From Mesorhizobium sp. (lineage in GTDB: Bacteria; Pseudomonadota; Alphaproteobacteria; Rhizobiales; Rhizobiaceae), in assembly GCA_004020365.1 (NCBI GenBank), contig SAQR01000031.1:1-64000 (forward strand): 64,000 bases of DNA, read 5' to 3'. Numbering within the stretch: the stretch's first letter is position 1; each line of letters opens with the position of its first letter. The position numbers and the translations under genes were made by a program. The notes beneath the pieces were generated by a model. That model searched no databases and was not told where the DNA came from. It was given only the letters and a program-made list of their open reading frames with translations. Shown here piece after piece: positions 38,684 through 47,208 of the stretch.

Positions 38684-39682
38684 ATGGCAGTAACTCTTGA
38701 CCAGACGATCGCACAGAAACAGCACACTTTGCTGACCAGGGTGTTTGCCAGCCAGACCTTCTGGGTGGTGATCGCGGTCATCCTCGCCTGCCTGTTCCTG
38801 TCCGTCGCCACCGATTCCTTCGCCACGACGAAGAACCTCTACAACATCACCCGCAACATCACCTTCGTCGCCATCGTCGCGCTCGGCATGACCTTCGTCA
38901 TCATCACCGGCGGCATCGACCTGTCGGTCGGCTCGGTGCTTTGCCTGTGTTCGATGGTGCTCGCCGTGACCATGCATGCCGGCTACGGCATCGAGATCGG
39001 CATTGCCGCTGCGATCGCGACGGCGCTGATCATCGGCGCCTTCAACGGCATCCTGATCGCTTATCTCGGGTTTCCGCCCTTCGTGGTGACGCTCGGCATG
39101 CTGTCGATCGCGCGCAGCCTCGCCATGGTCGCCTCCAACAACACCGTCGTCTTCCAGTTCGGGCCCGACCACGACAAGCTTCTGGCGCTGGGCGGCGGCG
39201 CCTTTGTGTTCGGCATCGCCAATCCGGTGCTCTACATGATCGTGCTGGCGATGATCACCGGTTTCGTCCTGCGCTGGACGAAATTCGGCCGGCACATCTT
39301 CGCCATCGGCGGCAACGAGCATGCGGCGACGCTGACCGGCGTTCCGGTGCGCCAGATCAAGGTCGCGGTCTACATGATCTCGGCGCTGGCAGCGGGCCTT
39401 GCCGGCATTATCCAAACCGGCTGGCTGGGCGCCGTCACCACCAATCTCGGCAACGGCATGGAGCTTCAGGTCATCGCCGCCACCGTCATCGGTGGCGCCA
39501 ACCTGGCCGGCGGCATGGGCACGGCCTTTGGCGCCGTGGTCGGGGCGGCGCTGATCGAAGTGATCCGCAACAGCCTTGGCCTGCTCGGCATCAATGCCTT
39601 CTGGCAGGGCGTGTTCATCGGCGGCGCCATTCTGATGGCGGTCCTGTTCGACCGGCTGCGCAATTTCAGGCGCAACGAATAG
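38684..39682 (+). CDS. Sugar ABC transporter permease (FrcC-like, CUT2)
   Basis: 332 residues, polytopic. TGGIDLSVGSV and IGGANLAGGMGTAFGAVVGA are typical for RbsC/FrcC permeases. It follows the single-domain ATPase, with which it should form the inner-membrane complex. It is probably under the same GntR operator as the rest of this transporter. A plus-strand AraC regulator follows. Confidence 0.92.
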   Translation: MAVTLDQTIAQKQHTLLTRVFASQTFWVVIAVILACLFLSVATDSFATTKNLYNITRNITFVAIVALGMTFVIITGGIDLSVGSVLCLCSMVLAVTMHAGYGIEIGIAAAIATALIIGAFNGILIAYLGFPPFVVTLGMLSIARSLAMVASNNTVVFQFGPDHDKLLALGGGAFVFGIANPVLYMIVLAMITGFVLRWTKFGRHIFAIGGNEHAATLTGVPVRQIKVAVYMISALAAGLAGIIQTGWLGAVTTNLGNGMELQVIAATVIGGANLAGGMGTAFGAVVGAALIEVIRNSLGLLGINAFWQGVFIGGAILMAVLFDRLRNFRRNE

Positions 39683-39856
39683 ACCGCAGGTCACGCGCAC
39701 GATTCGTTCGCTTCCTATCGCTCAGTCTGAAAATCGGCCGGCCCGGTTCATGACGAGCGCCAAGCGTATGCTTGCGCCTTGACGCAGGCCCGGACTGCGC
39801 CGCACTATCCCGATTGCAGGCGAAGGGAGGCCAGTCGCCTGCGGGAGGATGTACCC

Positions 39857-40684
39857 ATGACGGAAGCGATCAGGCTCTACTGGGGCCGGTTCGGACATGT
39901 TTCTGTCCTGAACGTCGCCAGTGACTTCGTCACCCATGCCCATGTCGAGGCGCATATCATCATCTGGCTGGAAGGCACGGCCGGCGAGATGACTATCGGC
40001 CGCGAGACGGTGCGGCTAGGGCCCGGCACCGCCGCCGGCATCAATTCCTTCCAGCCGCACAGCCACGCTTTGTCCCGCGACGGCCGGCCCGGCCTGTTCC
40101 TCGCCTTCTACATCGATCCGGATTGGGCACGCCGGCGCCGCGACCTGCCGTCGACCGCGCCACTGTTTTCGGCACCGGCGATCACGCTGGAGCCGTGGCT
40201 GCACAAGGCGGCAGCCAATCTTCTCGACCATCTCAGCGACAATGAGAGCATCGACGACATCGCCAATTACGAGATCGAGCGCTTCATCGACAGCGTGCTC
40301 GACGCCGCCGATGCCTCGGCGCCGCAAGTGGCACGGGGCCGCGTCCACACCGTGCAGGATTTCCGTGTCCGCAAGGCGATCCAGCTGATGAAGGCCAATG
40401 TCTGCGAACGCATCTGCTTCGACGCGGTGGCGCGCAGCGTCGGCCTGTCGCGGCCGCATTTCTTCGCGCTGTTCAAGGAGCAGACCAATCTGACGCCCAA
40501 TGTCTACTGGAACACGCTGCGCATGGAGGAAGCGGTGCGGCAGTTGCAGTGGTCGCAGGAACCGCTGATCTCGGTTGCCTGCAATCTCGGATTCACCACG
40601 CAGGGCAATTTCTCGCGCTTCTTCCGCGACCATGTCGGCGTTCCGCCGACTCTCTATCGCGAGGCGGCGCGGGCCATTTCCTGA
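39857..40684 (+). CDS. AraC family transcriptional regulator
   Basis: 275 residues. A cupin-like N-terminal ligand domain (about 20-110) is followed by a two-HTH AraC domain: CFDAVARSVGLSRPHFFALF and LISVACNLGFTTQGNFSRFF. ATG 39857 has GGGAGG about eight bases upstream. It lies downstream of the FrcBCA-like permease by 174 bases and may sense the imported sugar or regulate the molybdenum operon that follows. Confidence 0.9.
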   Translation: MTEAIRLYWGRFGHVSVLNVASDFVTHAHVEAHIIIWLEGTAGEMTIGRETVRLGPGTAAGINSFQPHSHALSRDGRPGLFLAFYIDPDWARRRRDLPSTAPLFSAPAITLEPWLHKAAANLLDHLSDNESIDDIANYEIERFIDSVLDAADASAPQVARGRVHTVQDFRVRKAIQLMKANVCERICFDAVARSVGLSRPHFFALFKEQTNLTPNVYWNTLRMEEAVRQLQWSQEPLISVACNLGFTTQGNFSRFFRDHVGVPPTLYREAARAIS

Positions 40685-40688
40685 GCCA

Positions 40689-40763
40689 TTTTCAGACTGC
40701 CCGATTTTCAGACCGCCCGTGTTTTCAGGCTGCCGTTTTTTCAGATTGCCAGTTTTTTTCAGA
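40689..40763 (+). repeat. Degenerate 16-18-bp tandem repeats around TTTTCAG
   Basis: TTTTCAG starts at 40689, 40705, 40722, 40738 and 40756, in units that read TTTTCAGACTGCC, TTTTCAGACCGCC, TTTTCAGGCTGCC, TTTTCAGATTGCC and TTTTCAGACTTA. This puts a T-rich array between the AraC stop and the next operon. It could end transcription or hold regulator sites. Confidence 0.75.
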
Positions 40764-40854
40764 CTTATTGATAGGCGTTCAAGACGCATTGATAAGTGCT
40801 GCCGGGCTCGCCGCCCTACCCTCGCGACACAGCTATTTGCAAGGGAAGCATCAT

Positions 40855-41298
40855 ATGGCGAAAGTCACCATCTCCAGCGTCATCGACGCACCGGTCGAAA
40901 AGGTCTGGGCGCGCATACGCGACTTCAACGGGCTGCCGAACTGGCACCCGCGCATGGTCGAGAGCCATATCGAGGACGGCAAGGACGCCGGCGCGATCGG
41001 CTGCGTGCGCAATTTCCAGCTCGCCAGCGGCGCTCGCATCCGCGAGAAGCTGCTCGACTTCTCCGACGACAATTTCCTCGTCAGCTACTCCATCCTGGAG
41101 ACGCCGCAACCGCTGACCAACCACAAGGCGACGCTGCAGCTGCGCCGGGTGACCGATGGCGACCGCACCTATGCCGAATGGACCGCAAGCTTCGACGCGG
41201 CTCCCGAGGAAGCCGATAAATTGGCCGAGGGCATGGGCGCCAACGTCTTCCAGGGCGGCTTTAACGCCCTGAAGACCCATTTCGCCGGCCAAGGTTGA
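40855..41298 (+). CDS. SRPBCC (CoxG/polyketide-cyclase-like) family protein
   Basis: 147 residues with a START-like fold: VIDAPVEKVWARIRDFNGLPNWHP at the start and TAYAEWTA-like strands, ending in a helix. AAGGGAAG precedes the ATG. It heads the molybdenum hydroxylase operon, where a CoxG-like SRPBCC gene is a common member and in CO dehydrogenase systems anchors the enzyme to the membrane. CoxG's hydrophobic C-terminal anchor is not visible here, so a carrier or binding role is also possible. Confidence 0.85.
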   Translation: MAKVTISSVIDAPVEKVWARIRDFNGLPNWHPRMVESHIEDGKDAGAIGCVRNFQLASGARIREKLLDFSDDNFLVSYSILETPQPLTNHKATLQLRRVTDGDRTYAEWTASFDAAPEEADKLAEGMGANVFQGGFNALKTHFAGQG

Positions 41299-41329
41299 GC
41301 TGAGTGGGGCTCACAAAAAGGAGCGTTCC

Positions 41330-42124
41330 ATGGCGCTTGCACTGCAGACTTTCTCGACGGTCAAGGACGCGAATGCGGCGCTGAAAGCCGCCGGCACCCG
41401 CTATCTCGGCGGTGGCACGCTGGTCGTGCGCGCCGCCAATGAAGGCGACGTCTCGGTCTCCAGTTTTGTCAGGTCGACCGAGCCGGCGCTGTCGACCATC
41501 ACTGTTTCCGGCAGTGAGGTTCGCATCGGCGCCTCGGTGACCATGGCGGCGATCGCCCGCCATCCGAATCTCGCTGCGCTTGCCCATGCCGCGCGCGCCG
41601 TCGGCGGCCCGGCGATCCGCAATATGGCGACGGTCGGCGGCAATCTCTTCGCCCCGGCACCCTATGGCGATTTCACCGTTGCGCTGCTGGCATTGGGCGC
41701 AACCGTCGGCACCGATGACGGCGAGGTGCCGATCGAAACCTTTCTGGCAAAACGCGAAAGCAATCACGCCATCGTCACTTCGATCGGCTTCAGCTTGCCA
41801 ATCGACGGCGGCCTTCGCTTCCTGAAAGTGTCGAGGGTCAAGCCGAAGGGCGTCTCGGTGCTGAGCATCGCCGCCGTGCTGAAACAAGCGCCGGACGGAG
41901 CCGTGTCATCGGCGCACATCGCGCTTGGCTGCATGGGAGACCGGCCGATGCGCGCCAAGGCGGCGGAGAAGGCGCTGCTCGGCAGGAAACTCACCAGCGA
42001 TGGCATCGCACCGGCGCTGGCCGTCGCGAGCGACGGCACCTCGCCGATTACCGATCCGATCGCCAGTGCCTGGTATCGCAACGAAGTCCTGCCGGTCCAT
42101 CTCGGCCGGCTTTTGCTCGCCTGA
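41330..42124 (+). CDS. Molybdenum hydroxylase FAD-binding (medium) subunit
   Basis: 264 residues. Typical CoxM/XdhA-type FAD motifs are visible: YLGGGTLVV, IRNMATVGGNL and the start AAGT region. Slightly short for the family (about 280-290). AAGGAG is seven bases before the ATG. It passes electrons from the two-iron two-sulfur subunit to an acceptor. Part of the four-subunit molybdenum hydroxylase encoded here. Confidence 0.92.
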   Translation: MALALQTFSTVKDANAALKAAGTRYLGGGTLVVRAANEGDVSVSSFVRSTEPALSTITVSGSEVRIGASVTMAAIARHPNLAALAHAARAVGGPAIRNMATVGGNLFAPAPYGDFTVALLALGATVGTDDGEVPIETFLAKRESNHAIVTSIGFSLPIDGGLRFLKVSRVKPKGVSVLSIAAVLKQAPDGAVSSAHIALGCMGDRPMRAKAAEKALLGRKLTSDGIAPALAVASDGTSPITDPIASAWYRNEVLPVHLGRLLLA

Positions 42125-42172
42125 AAGCCGATGGCGCGCATGTCCGCCTGGCTGCGGCGCAAGGAGTAAAAG

Positions 42173-42655
42173 ATGGCAAAGACCCCGGTGCAGTTCACGC
42201 TCAACGGCGCGGAGAAGGCCGAATTCATCGACAGCGGCGCGACGTTGCTCAATGCGCTGCGCGACAAGATCGGCGACACCTCGCCGAAAGGCGGCTGCCA
42301 TCAGGGCACATGTGGCGCCTGCTCGGTCATCATCGACGGCGAGTTGCGGCTGTCCTGCCTGACGCTGGCCGAAACCTGCAACGGCGCCGCCATCACAACG
42401 ACGTCGGGGCTTTCGCAAGGCGGTGTGCTGCATCCTTTGCAGCGCGCCTTCCTTGACGCTTTCGCCAGCCAATGCGGCTTCTGCACGCCGGGCATGATCA
42501 TGGCCGCCAAGGTGCTGCTCGACCGCACGCCGAACCCCACCCGCGACGAGGTCGTCGAGGCGCTGTCGGGCAATATCTGCCGCTGCACCGGCTACGAGCC
42601 GATCATCCAGGCGGTGCTGACCGCCGCGCGGTCCAATTCGCAGAACGCGGCTTGA
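42173..42655 (+). CDS. Molybdenum hydroxylase [2Fe-2S] (small) subunit
   Basis: 160 residues. Two clusters are predicted: the plant-type ferredoxin ligand set GGCHQGTCGACSV plus a later Cys, and the C-terminal domain motif CGFCTPGM with NICRCTGYE. AAGGAG lies eight bases before the ATG. Homologous to CoxS and to the corresponding domains of xanthine dehydrogenase. It conveys electrons from the molybdenum site to the FAD subunit. Confidence 0.95.
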   Translation: MAKTPVQFTLNGAEKAEFIDSGATLLNALRDKIGDTSPKGGCHQGTCGACSVIIDGELRLSCLTLAETCNGAAITTTSGLSQGGVLHPLQRAFLDAFASQCGFCTPGMIMAAKVLLDRTPNPTRDEVVEALSGNICRCTGYEPIIQAVLTAARSNSQNAA

Positions 42656-42669
42656 AGGGAGTCAAAAAG

Positions 42670-44037
42670 ATGGAACTCCGCAAGAGCTATTTCGCTGACC
42701 AGCGCAAGGACGATCTGCACGAGATCGGCCAGCCTCGGCCGCGCTCCGATTCGCCCGGCCACGTCACCGGCAAGACCGCCTATTTCGCCGACCGCAATTT
42801 TCCAGGCATGCTTTATCTGAGGATGGTGCGCAGCCCGCATCATCACGCCCGCATCCGCAGCATCGACACTTCAGAGGCGCAGATGCACCCGGGCGTGGTG
42901 AAAATCCTGACCGCCAAGGATGTGCCGCACAATGTCTACACCATCCTGATCCTGATCCAGATCGGCCCTGAGGACGAGACGGTGCTGGCCGACGGCAAGG
43001 TGCGCTGGAAGGGCGAAGCGGTGGTGGCGGTTTTGGCCGAGACCGAACGTGCCGCCCAAGAAGCGGCGGCCAAGGTCAAGATTGACTACGAGGTGCTGCC
43101 GGCCGTCTTCGACATGGAGGAAGCGCTGAAGCCCGGCGCGCCTGTTGTCAACGAGTATCACGGCCGGAATTATTACCTCTATGACAGCGGCGAATGCCGC
43201 AAGGTGCGCTTCGGCGATGTCGAGGCCGGTTTCGCCGGCGCCGATCACGTGCTCGAGCAGACCTATCAATCGTCGCCGATCGAGCACGCGCCGACCGAGA
43301 CGACCGGCTGCATCGTCGCACCCGAGGGCAACGACCGCTTCACCTGCTACACCAACACGCAGGCGATGTTCTTCACCCTCGACAACGCCTCGATCATCCT
43401 GCAGATGCCCGGCAACAGACTGCATTTCGTCGGCGGCACCGTCGGCGGCGGCTTTGGCGGCAAGGTCGACGTCATCGTCGAGCCGATCGCCATCCTCGGC
43501 GCCAAGCTGACCGGGCGGCCGGTCTCCTTCATCTACAGCCGCGAGGAGGAGATGCAGATATCCTCGCCGCGCGCCGCCGAAAAGGTCGTCATCAAGGACG
43601 GCGTCATGAAGGATGGCCGCATCGTCGCCAGAAAAGTCACCGGCTACACCGATGCCGGCGCCTATTCGCGCCATTCGCCCTATGGCGCGCAGAAGGGCGC
43701 CGGCCACTATCCCGGCCCTTACACCATCCCGAATGTCTGGATCGACACCTACTGCGTCTACACCAACCGCACCCCCTCCTCCGCCATGCGCGGCTTCGGC
43801 GTCACCATCGGCGATTTCGCGCTTGAGGTGCAAATGGACAAGCTCGCCCGGCTGATCGGCATGGACCCGCTCGAATTTCGCTTCATCAACGCCTACCGCG
43901 ACGGCGACATGAAGGCGCACCGCCAGGCGACCGAGGGCGCGGCTCTGATCGAGTGCATGCAGGAAGCCTCGCGCGCCGCCAACTGGCCGGTGGCGGAAAA
44001 ATTCATGGCGATGTCGTCCTACGCGAAGGGAGCTTGA
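42670..44037 (+). CDS. Molybdenum hydroxylase catalytic subunit, N-terminal part (split large subunit)
   Basis: 455 residues. It holds the hammerhead domain (about 20-130) and the first molybdopterin-binding region with GGTVGGGFGGKVD (about 256-268), then SSAMRGFGV. It ends near ANWPVAEKFM, where normal large subunits continue. The remaining half is the next gene, which starts one base after the TGA. Together 455 plus 334 residues equal one normal XDH/CoxL chain of about 790. The second gene has its own ribosome binding site, so I read this as a true gene split, like NdhL/NdhM of nicotinate dehydrogenase, and not as a sequencing frameshift. The substrate is unknown. Confidence 0.9.
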   Translation: MELRKSYFADQRKDDLHEIGQPRPRSDSPGHVTGKTAYFADRNFPGMLYLRMVRSPHHHARIRSIDTSEAQMHPGVVKILTAKDVPHNVYTILILIQIGPEDETVLADGKVRWKGEAVVAVLAETERAAQEAAAKVKIDYEVLPAVFDMEEALKPGAPVVNEYHGRNYYLYDSGECRKVRFGDVEAGFAGADHVLEQTYQSSPIEHAPTETTGCIVAPEGNDRFTCYTNTQAMFFTLDNASIILQMPGNRLHFVGGTVGGGFGGKVDVIVEPIAILGAKLTGRPVSFIYSREEEMQISSPRAAEKVVIKDGVMKDGRIVARKVTGYTDAGAYSRHSPYGAQKGAGHYPGPYTIPNVWIDTYCVYTNRTPSSAMRGFGVTIGDFALEVQMDKLARLIGMDPLEFRFINAYRDGDMKAHRQATEGAALIECMQEASRAANWPVAEKFMAMSSYAKGA

Positions 44038-44038
44038 A

Positions 44039-45043
44039 ATGGCGATCAGGCGCGGACGCGGCGTCGCCGCGATCAACTATCCGACCGGCATGAACCTCGG
44101 CGGCGACCCGACCCAGGCGCTGGTCCATTCGACGCCGACCGGCAATTTCATGGTGACGCTGTCGAGCGTCGATCTCGGCCAGGGGATGAAGCAGATCATG
44201 GCGCAGATTTGTGCCGAGACGATCGGTGTGCCAACCGACCGCGTCGTTGTCGACACCGCCGACACCGACACCGGCCCGCATTGCATGGGCACCTTCGCCT
44301 CGCGCGGCACGCATCGCGCCGGCAACGCCGTCATCCAGGCCGCCAGGGAAGCCCGCCAGGTGATGCTGGAAGTGGCGGCAGAGGAGTTGGAAGTGAATGC
44401 CTCGGACCTCGAGACCGACGGCCAGGGCCACATCCTGGTCAAGGGCGCCCCGCAAAAATCGATCTCAATCTTCGATGTCGCGCTGGCGGCACATTTCAAA
44501 CGCGGCCGCTCGATTTCGGGCCGCGGCATGTTTTTGATCCCGCGCTCCTATCCCGAGAAAGAAACCGGCGCGATGAAACCGTCGACCTGCTACGCGCATG
44601 CCTGCACGGTGGCCGAGGTCGAGGTCGACGACGAGACCGGCGAGGTCACCGTGCTGACGGTGAAAAACGTCTTTGAGATCGGCCGCGCGCTGAACCCGAA
44701 AATGGTCGAGCAGCAGCTCGTCGGCGGCTCGTGGATGGGCATCAGCCACGCACTCTACGAGACGACAGAACCCTATTACCCCAATCGCGATCACGGCGGC
44801 ACCGACTTCAACCAATATCTGATGCCGGGACCAGGCGATCTGGCGCAAACCGAGATCATCGTGCTGGAGAGGCCCTCGGCCGACGGACCCTTTGGCGCCA
44901 AGGGGCCGGGCGAAATGTGTGCCAACCCGCAAATCCCGGCGATCGCCAACGCGGTCTTCGATGCCGTCGGCGTGCGCATCGACACGCTGCCGATCACGCC
45001 GGAACGCATCCTGCGCGCGTTGAAGGCGCAAGCCTCGAACTGA
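44039..45043 (+). CDS. Molybdenum hydroxylase catalytic subunit, C-terminal part (split large subunit)
   Basis: 334 residues, homologous to the second molybdopterin-binding half. DLGQGMKQIMAQIC is the usual cofactor-binding motif, and GAKGPGEMCANPQIPAI carries the conserved active-site Glu (GxGE) that activates the Mo-hydroxide. AAGGGA is seven to eight bases upstream of the ATG. It should pair with the preceding gene product to build one active site. The CoxL CO-dehydrogenase active-site loop (with Cys-Ser-Phe-Arg) was not found in the first part, so this is not a CO dehydrogenase. Confidence 0.9.
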   Translation: MAIRRGRGVAAINYPTGMNLGGDPTQALVHSTPTGNFMVTLSSVDLGQGMKQIMAQICAETIGVPTDRVVVDTADTDTGPHCMGTFASRGTHRAGNAVIQAAREARQVMLEVAAEELEVNASDLETDGQGHILVKGAPQKSISIFDVALAAHFKRGRSISGRGMFLIPRSYPEKETGAMKPSTCYAHACTVAEVEVDDETGEVTVLTVKNVFEIGRALNPKMVEQQLVGGSWMGISHALYETTEPYYPNRDHGGTDFNQYLMPGPGDLAQTEIIVLERPSADGPFGAKGPGEMCANPQIPAIANAVFDAVGVRIDTLPITPERILRALKAQASN

Positions 45044-45052
45044 GTGTTGGAA

Positions 45053-45949
45053 ATGCCCAAAAGAAGCGCCCGGACTACAAGCGCCGGCACTGTCGCGATC
45101 TCGCCGGAGGCGGTGGCATCGCGCCTCGCCGCCTCGCGCTATCTGGCCGATGAAAGCCTGGCCACCGCCATTTTCCTGGCGATCCGTCTGGGCAAGCCGC
45201 TGCTGCTCGAAGGCGCGCCGGGGGTCGGCAAGACCGAGGCGGCCAAGGCGATAGCCGAACTGCTCGGGCGCGACCTGGTGCGGCTGCAATGCTACGAAGG
45301 CATCGACGCCGCACATGCGCTTTACGAATGGAACTATCAGCGCCAGTTGCTCGCCATCCGCCACGCCGGCGAGCATGAGGTCGACATCTATGACGACCGT
45401 TTCCTGATCGCACGGCCGCTGCTGCAGGTGCTGAAGGCGCCGGAAAAGCGCGTGCTGCTGGTCGACGAGATCGACCGTTCGGACCATGAGTTCGAAGCGC
45501 TGCTGCTGGAATTCCTTTCCGATTTCCAGATCAGCATTCCCGAGCGCGGCACTATTCGCGCCAAATCGCAGCCGATCGTCGTCCTGACCTCGAACCGCAC
45601 CCGCGAACTGGCGGAGGCGTTGCGGCGGCGCTGCGTCTACCACTGGATTACCTATCCCGACGCCGAGCGCGAGGCTGCCATCATCATGCTGCGCGCCGGC
45701 GACGTCGCCAACGCCACGGCGCGTGCCGTGGCTACTGCCGTGCGCGACATCCGCGCCCGTCCGCTGGCCAAGCCGCCGGGCATCGCCGAAGCGGTCGAAT
45801 GGGCGAACGCCGCGACGATCCTCGAAAAGGGCGGCAGCCCGTGGCCGGAAGCGTTCCGCCGCGCGATCGGCGTGCTGATCAAGGACGAGGAGGACCTGTC
45901 CTACATCGCCCCCGAGCTTGGCCGGATCGTCGAGGAGGCATTGGCGTGA
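45053..45949 (+). CDS. MoxR-family AAA ATPase (CoxD-like)
   Basis: 298 residues. Walker A GAPGVGKTEAAKA (about 54-66), Walker B LLVDEIDRSD, sensor-like TSNRTRELAEALRRRC. CoxD-type AAA proteins work with VWA partners (the next gene) in assembling Mo-Cu or Mo enzymes, for example in inserting sulfur or copper. ATG 45053 is chosen; a GTG at 45044 is an alternative. The gene overlaps the next by four bases. Confidence 0.92.
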   Translation: MPKRSARTTSAGTVAISPEAVASRLAASRYLADESLATAIFLAIRLGKPLLLEGAPGVGKTEAAKAIAELLGRDLVRLQCYEGIDAAHALYEWNYQRQLLAIRHAGEHEVDIYDDRFLIARPLLQVLKAPEKRVLLVDEIDRSDHEFEALLLEFLSDFQISIPERGTIRAKSQPIVVLTSNRTRELAEALRRRCVYHWITYPDAEREAAIIMLRAGDVANATARAVATAVRDIRARPLAKPPGIAEAVEWANAATILEKGGSPWPEAFRRAIGVLIKDEEDLSYIAPELGRIVEEALA

Positions 45950-47208
45950 CGGGTGACGTCAACGATCCCTTCTCCCCGTTCACGGGGAGAAGGTGCCCCG
46001 AAGGGGCGGATGAGGGGCGGCGCCAACCGCGAATGTCGACGCTGCCCCGCCTGCCGGCATCCTCTCCCCGTGAACGGGGAGAGGAGAGCCTGCCTCGCGC
46101 CGCAGCACCCTTGCTCGGTTTTGGCCGGCTGCTGCGCCGCTACGGCTTTCCAGTCGCGCCCGAGCAGGTGTCTGGCTTCATGCAGGCGGTGGCGCTGCTT
46201 GGGCCCCGCTCGATGGCCGACATCCACGAAGCTGCGCTTGCCACGCTGGCGCCGCCGCCCGACCGCCGCGACGAATTCGAGGCGCATTTCCAAAGCCATT
46301 TCTACGGCAACACCGCGGCGGTGGTCGAAGGCGAGGCCGATGAGGAAACCCGCATCAAGGACGACGGCGGCGCGGGTGACGAGGAGAACGAGGTGGCGCG
46401 CCAGGAGGAAGGCGGCGCGCTATCGTCCGGCGCCGAACAGTTGAGCGCCCGCGACTTCCAGCGCGACGGCGACGGGCTCGCCGCCTTCCGCCGCAAGCTC
46501 GCTAGCGCCCTGCCCGCCCGCCGCTCCTTCCGCACCGTGCGCACGCACGCGCGCGGCAAGCTCGATCTGCGCCGCTCGCTGCGAGAAATCGTCAGTGCCG
46601 ACGGCGATATACCGTCGCCGCTGCTGCGCCGCCGGCAGACCGTGCCGCGCAAGCTTTTGTTGCTGATCGACGTGTCCGGCTCGATGAAGCTCTATACATC
46701 GGACTATCTCAAACTGGCGCACGCAGCAGTGCAAGGCGCGGACCGGGCTGAAATTTTCACCTTCGGCACGCGGCTGACCCGCATCACCACGCCGCTGCGC
46801 ATTCGCGACCGCGACCAGGCGCTTGCCCGCGTCGCAGCATTGGTCGACGACTGGGACGGCGGCACCCGCATGGGACCGACGCTGCTCGCCTTCCTGTCGG
46901 TGCCGCGCTTTTCCGGGTTTGCGCGCGGGGCGGCGGTGGTCATCCTGTCGGATGCGTTGGAGCGCGGCGACCATGCCGAGCTTGAAATGGCGATGCGCCG
47001 GCTGAGCGCCCGCGCCTTCCGGCTGTCGCTGGCGACGCCGCTGGCCGGCGACCCGCGCTTCCAGCCGGCCACGGCAGCGCTTCACGCCATCCTGCCGATG
47101 CTCGACGATCTGGTCGATGGGTCGTCGATCTCGGGTCTTGCCGATTTCATCCTGTCGCTCGCCCGCCCCGCTTCGGCGGCCGCAGCAATCTGGAAAAGGG
47201 TTTCATGA
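45946..47208 (+). CDS. VWA domain protein (CoxE-like) with palindromic repeat translated in its N-terminus
   Basis: 420 residues from GTG 45946, which overlaps the MoxR stop (GTGA) and has AGGAGG seven bases upstream. The VWA domain carries the MIDAS-type motif LIDVSGSM (about residues 241-248). CoxE-type proteins act with MoxR AAA ATPases in metalloenzyme maturation. Residues 8 to about 48 are coded by two inverted palindromic repeat units (45967-46089). The alternative ATG 46033 has no ribosome binding site and would still include half of the repeat. The chain after residue 50 (APLLGFGRLLRRYGFPVAPEQ) resembles the usual start of the family. Confidence 0.88.
   Translation: MTGDVNDPFSPFTGRRCPEGADEGRRQPRMSTLPRLPASSPRERGEESLPRAAAPLLGFGRLLRRYGFPVAPEQVSGFMQAVALLGPRSMADIHEAALATLAPPPDRRDEFEAHFQSHFYGNTAAVVEGEADEETRIKDDGGAGDEENEVARQEEGGALSSGAEQLSARDFQRDGDGLAAFRRKLASALPARRSFRTVRTHARGKLDLRRSLREIVSADGDIPSPLLRRRQTVPRKLLLLIDVSGSMKLYTSDYLKLAHAAVQGADRAEIFTFGTRLTRITTPLRIRDRDQALARVAALVDDWDGGTRMGPTLLAFLSVPRFSGFARGAAVVILSDALERGDHAELEMAMRRLSARAFRLSLATPLAGDPRFQPATAALHAILPMLDDLVDGSSISGLADFILSLARPASAAAAIWKRVS
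45967..46089 (+). repeat. Paired inverted palindromic repeats inside a coding sequence, fourth locus
   Basis: Unit one (45967-46024) contains CTTCTCCCCGTTCACGGGGAGAAG and ends GGCGGATGAGGGGCGGCGCC, the same as the unit at 10381-10440 apart from its loop. Unit two (46042-46089) is the inverted copy around CTCTCCCCGTGAACGGGGAGAG. Both lie in frame inside the VWA gene, without a stop codon in that frame. Confidence 0.9.

Noticed and set aside
44030-44045. Frameshift explaining the split molybdenum subunit
   Set aside because: The second gene has its own ribosome binding site and ATG, and homologous split subunits exist; only resequencing would settle it.
42670-45043. Carbon monoxide dehydrogenase (CoxL)
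   Set aside because: The CoxL active-site loop with Cys-Ser-Phe-Arg is not visible, and the large subunit is split. MoxR and VWA neighbours alone are not specific for CO oxidation.
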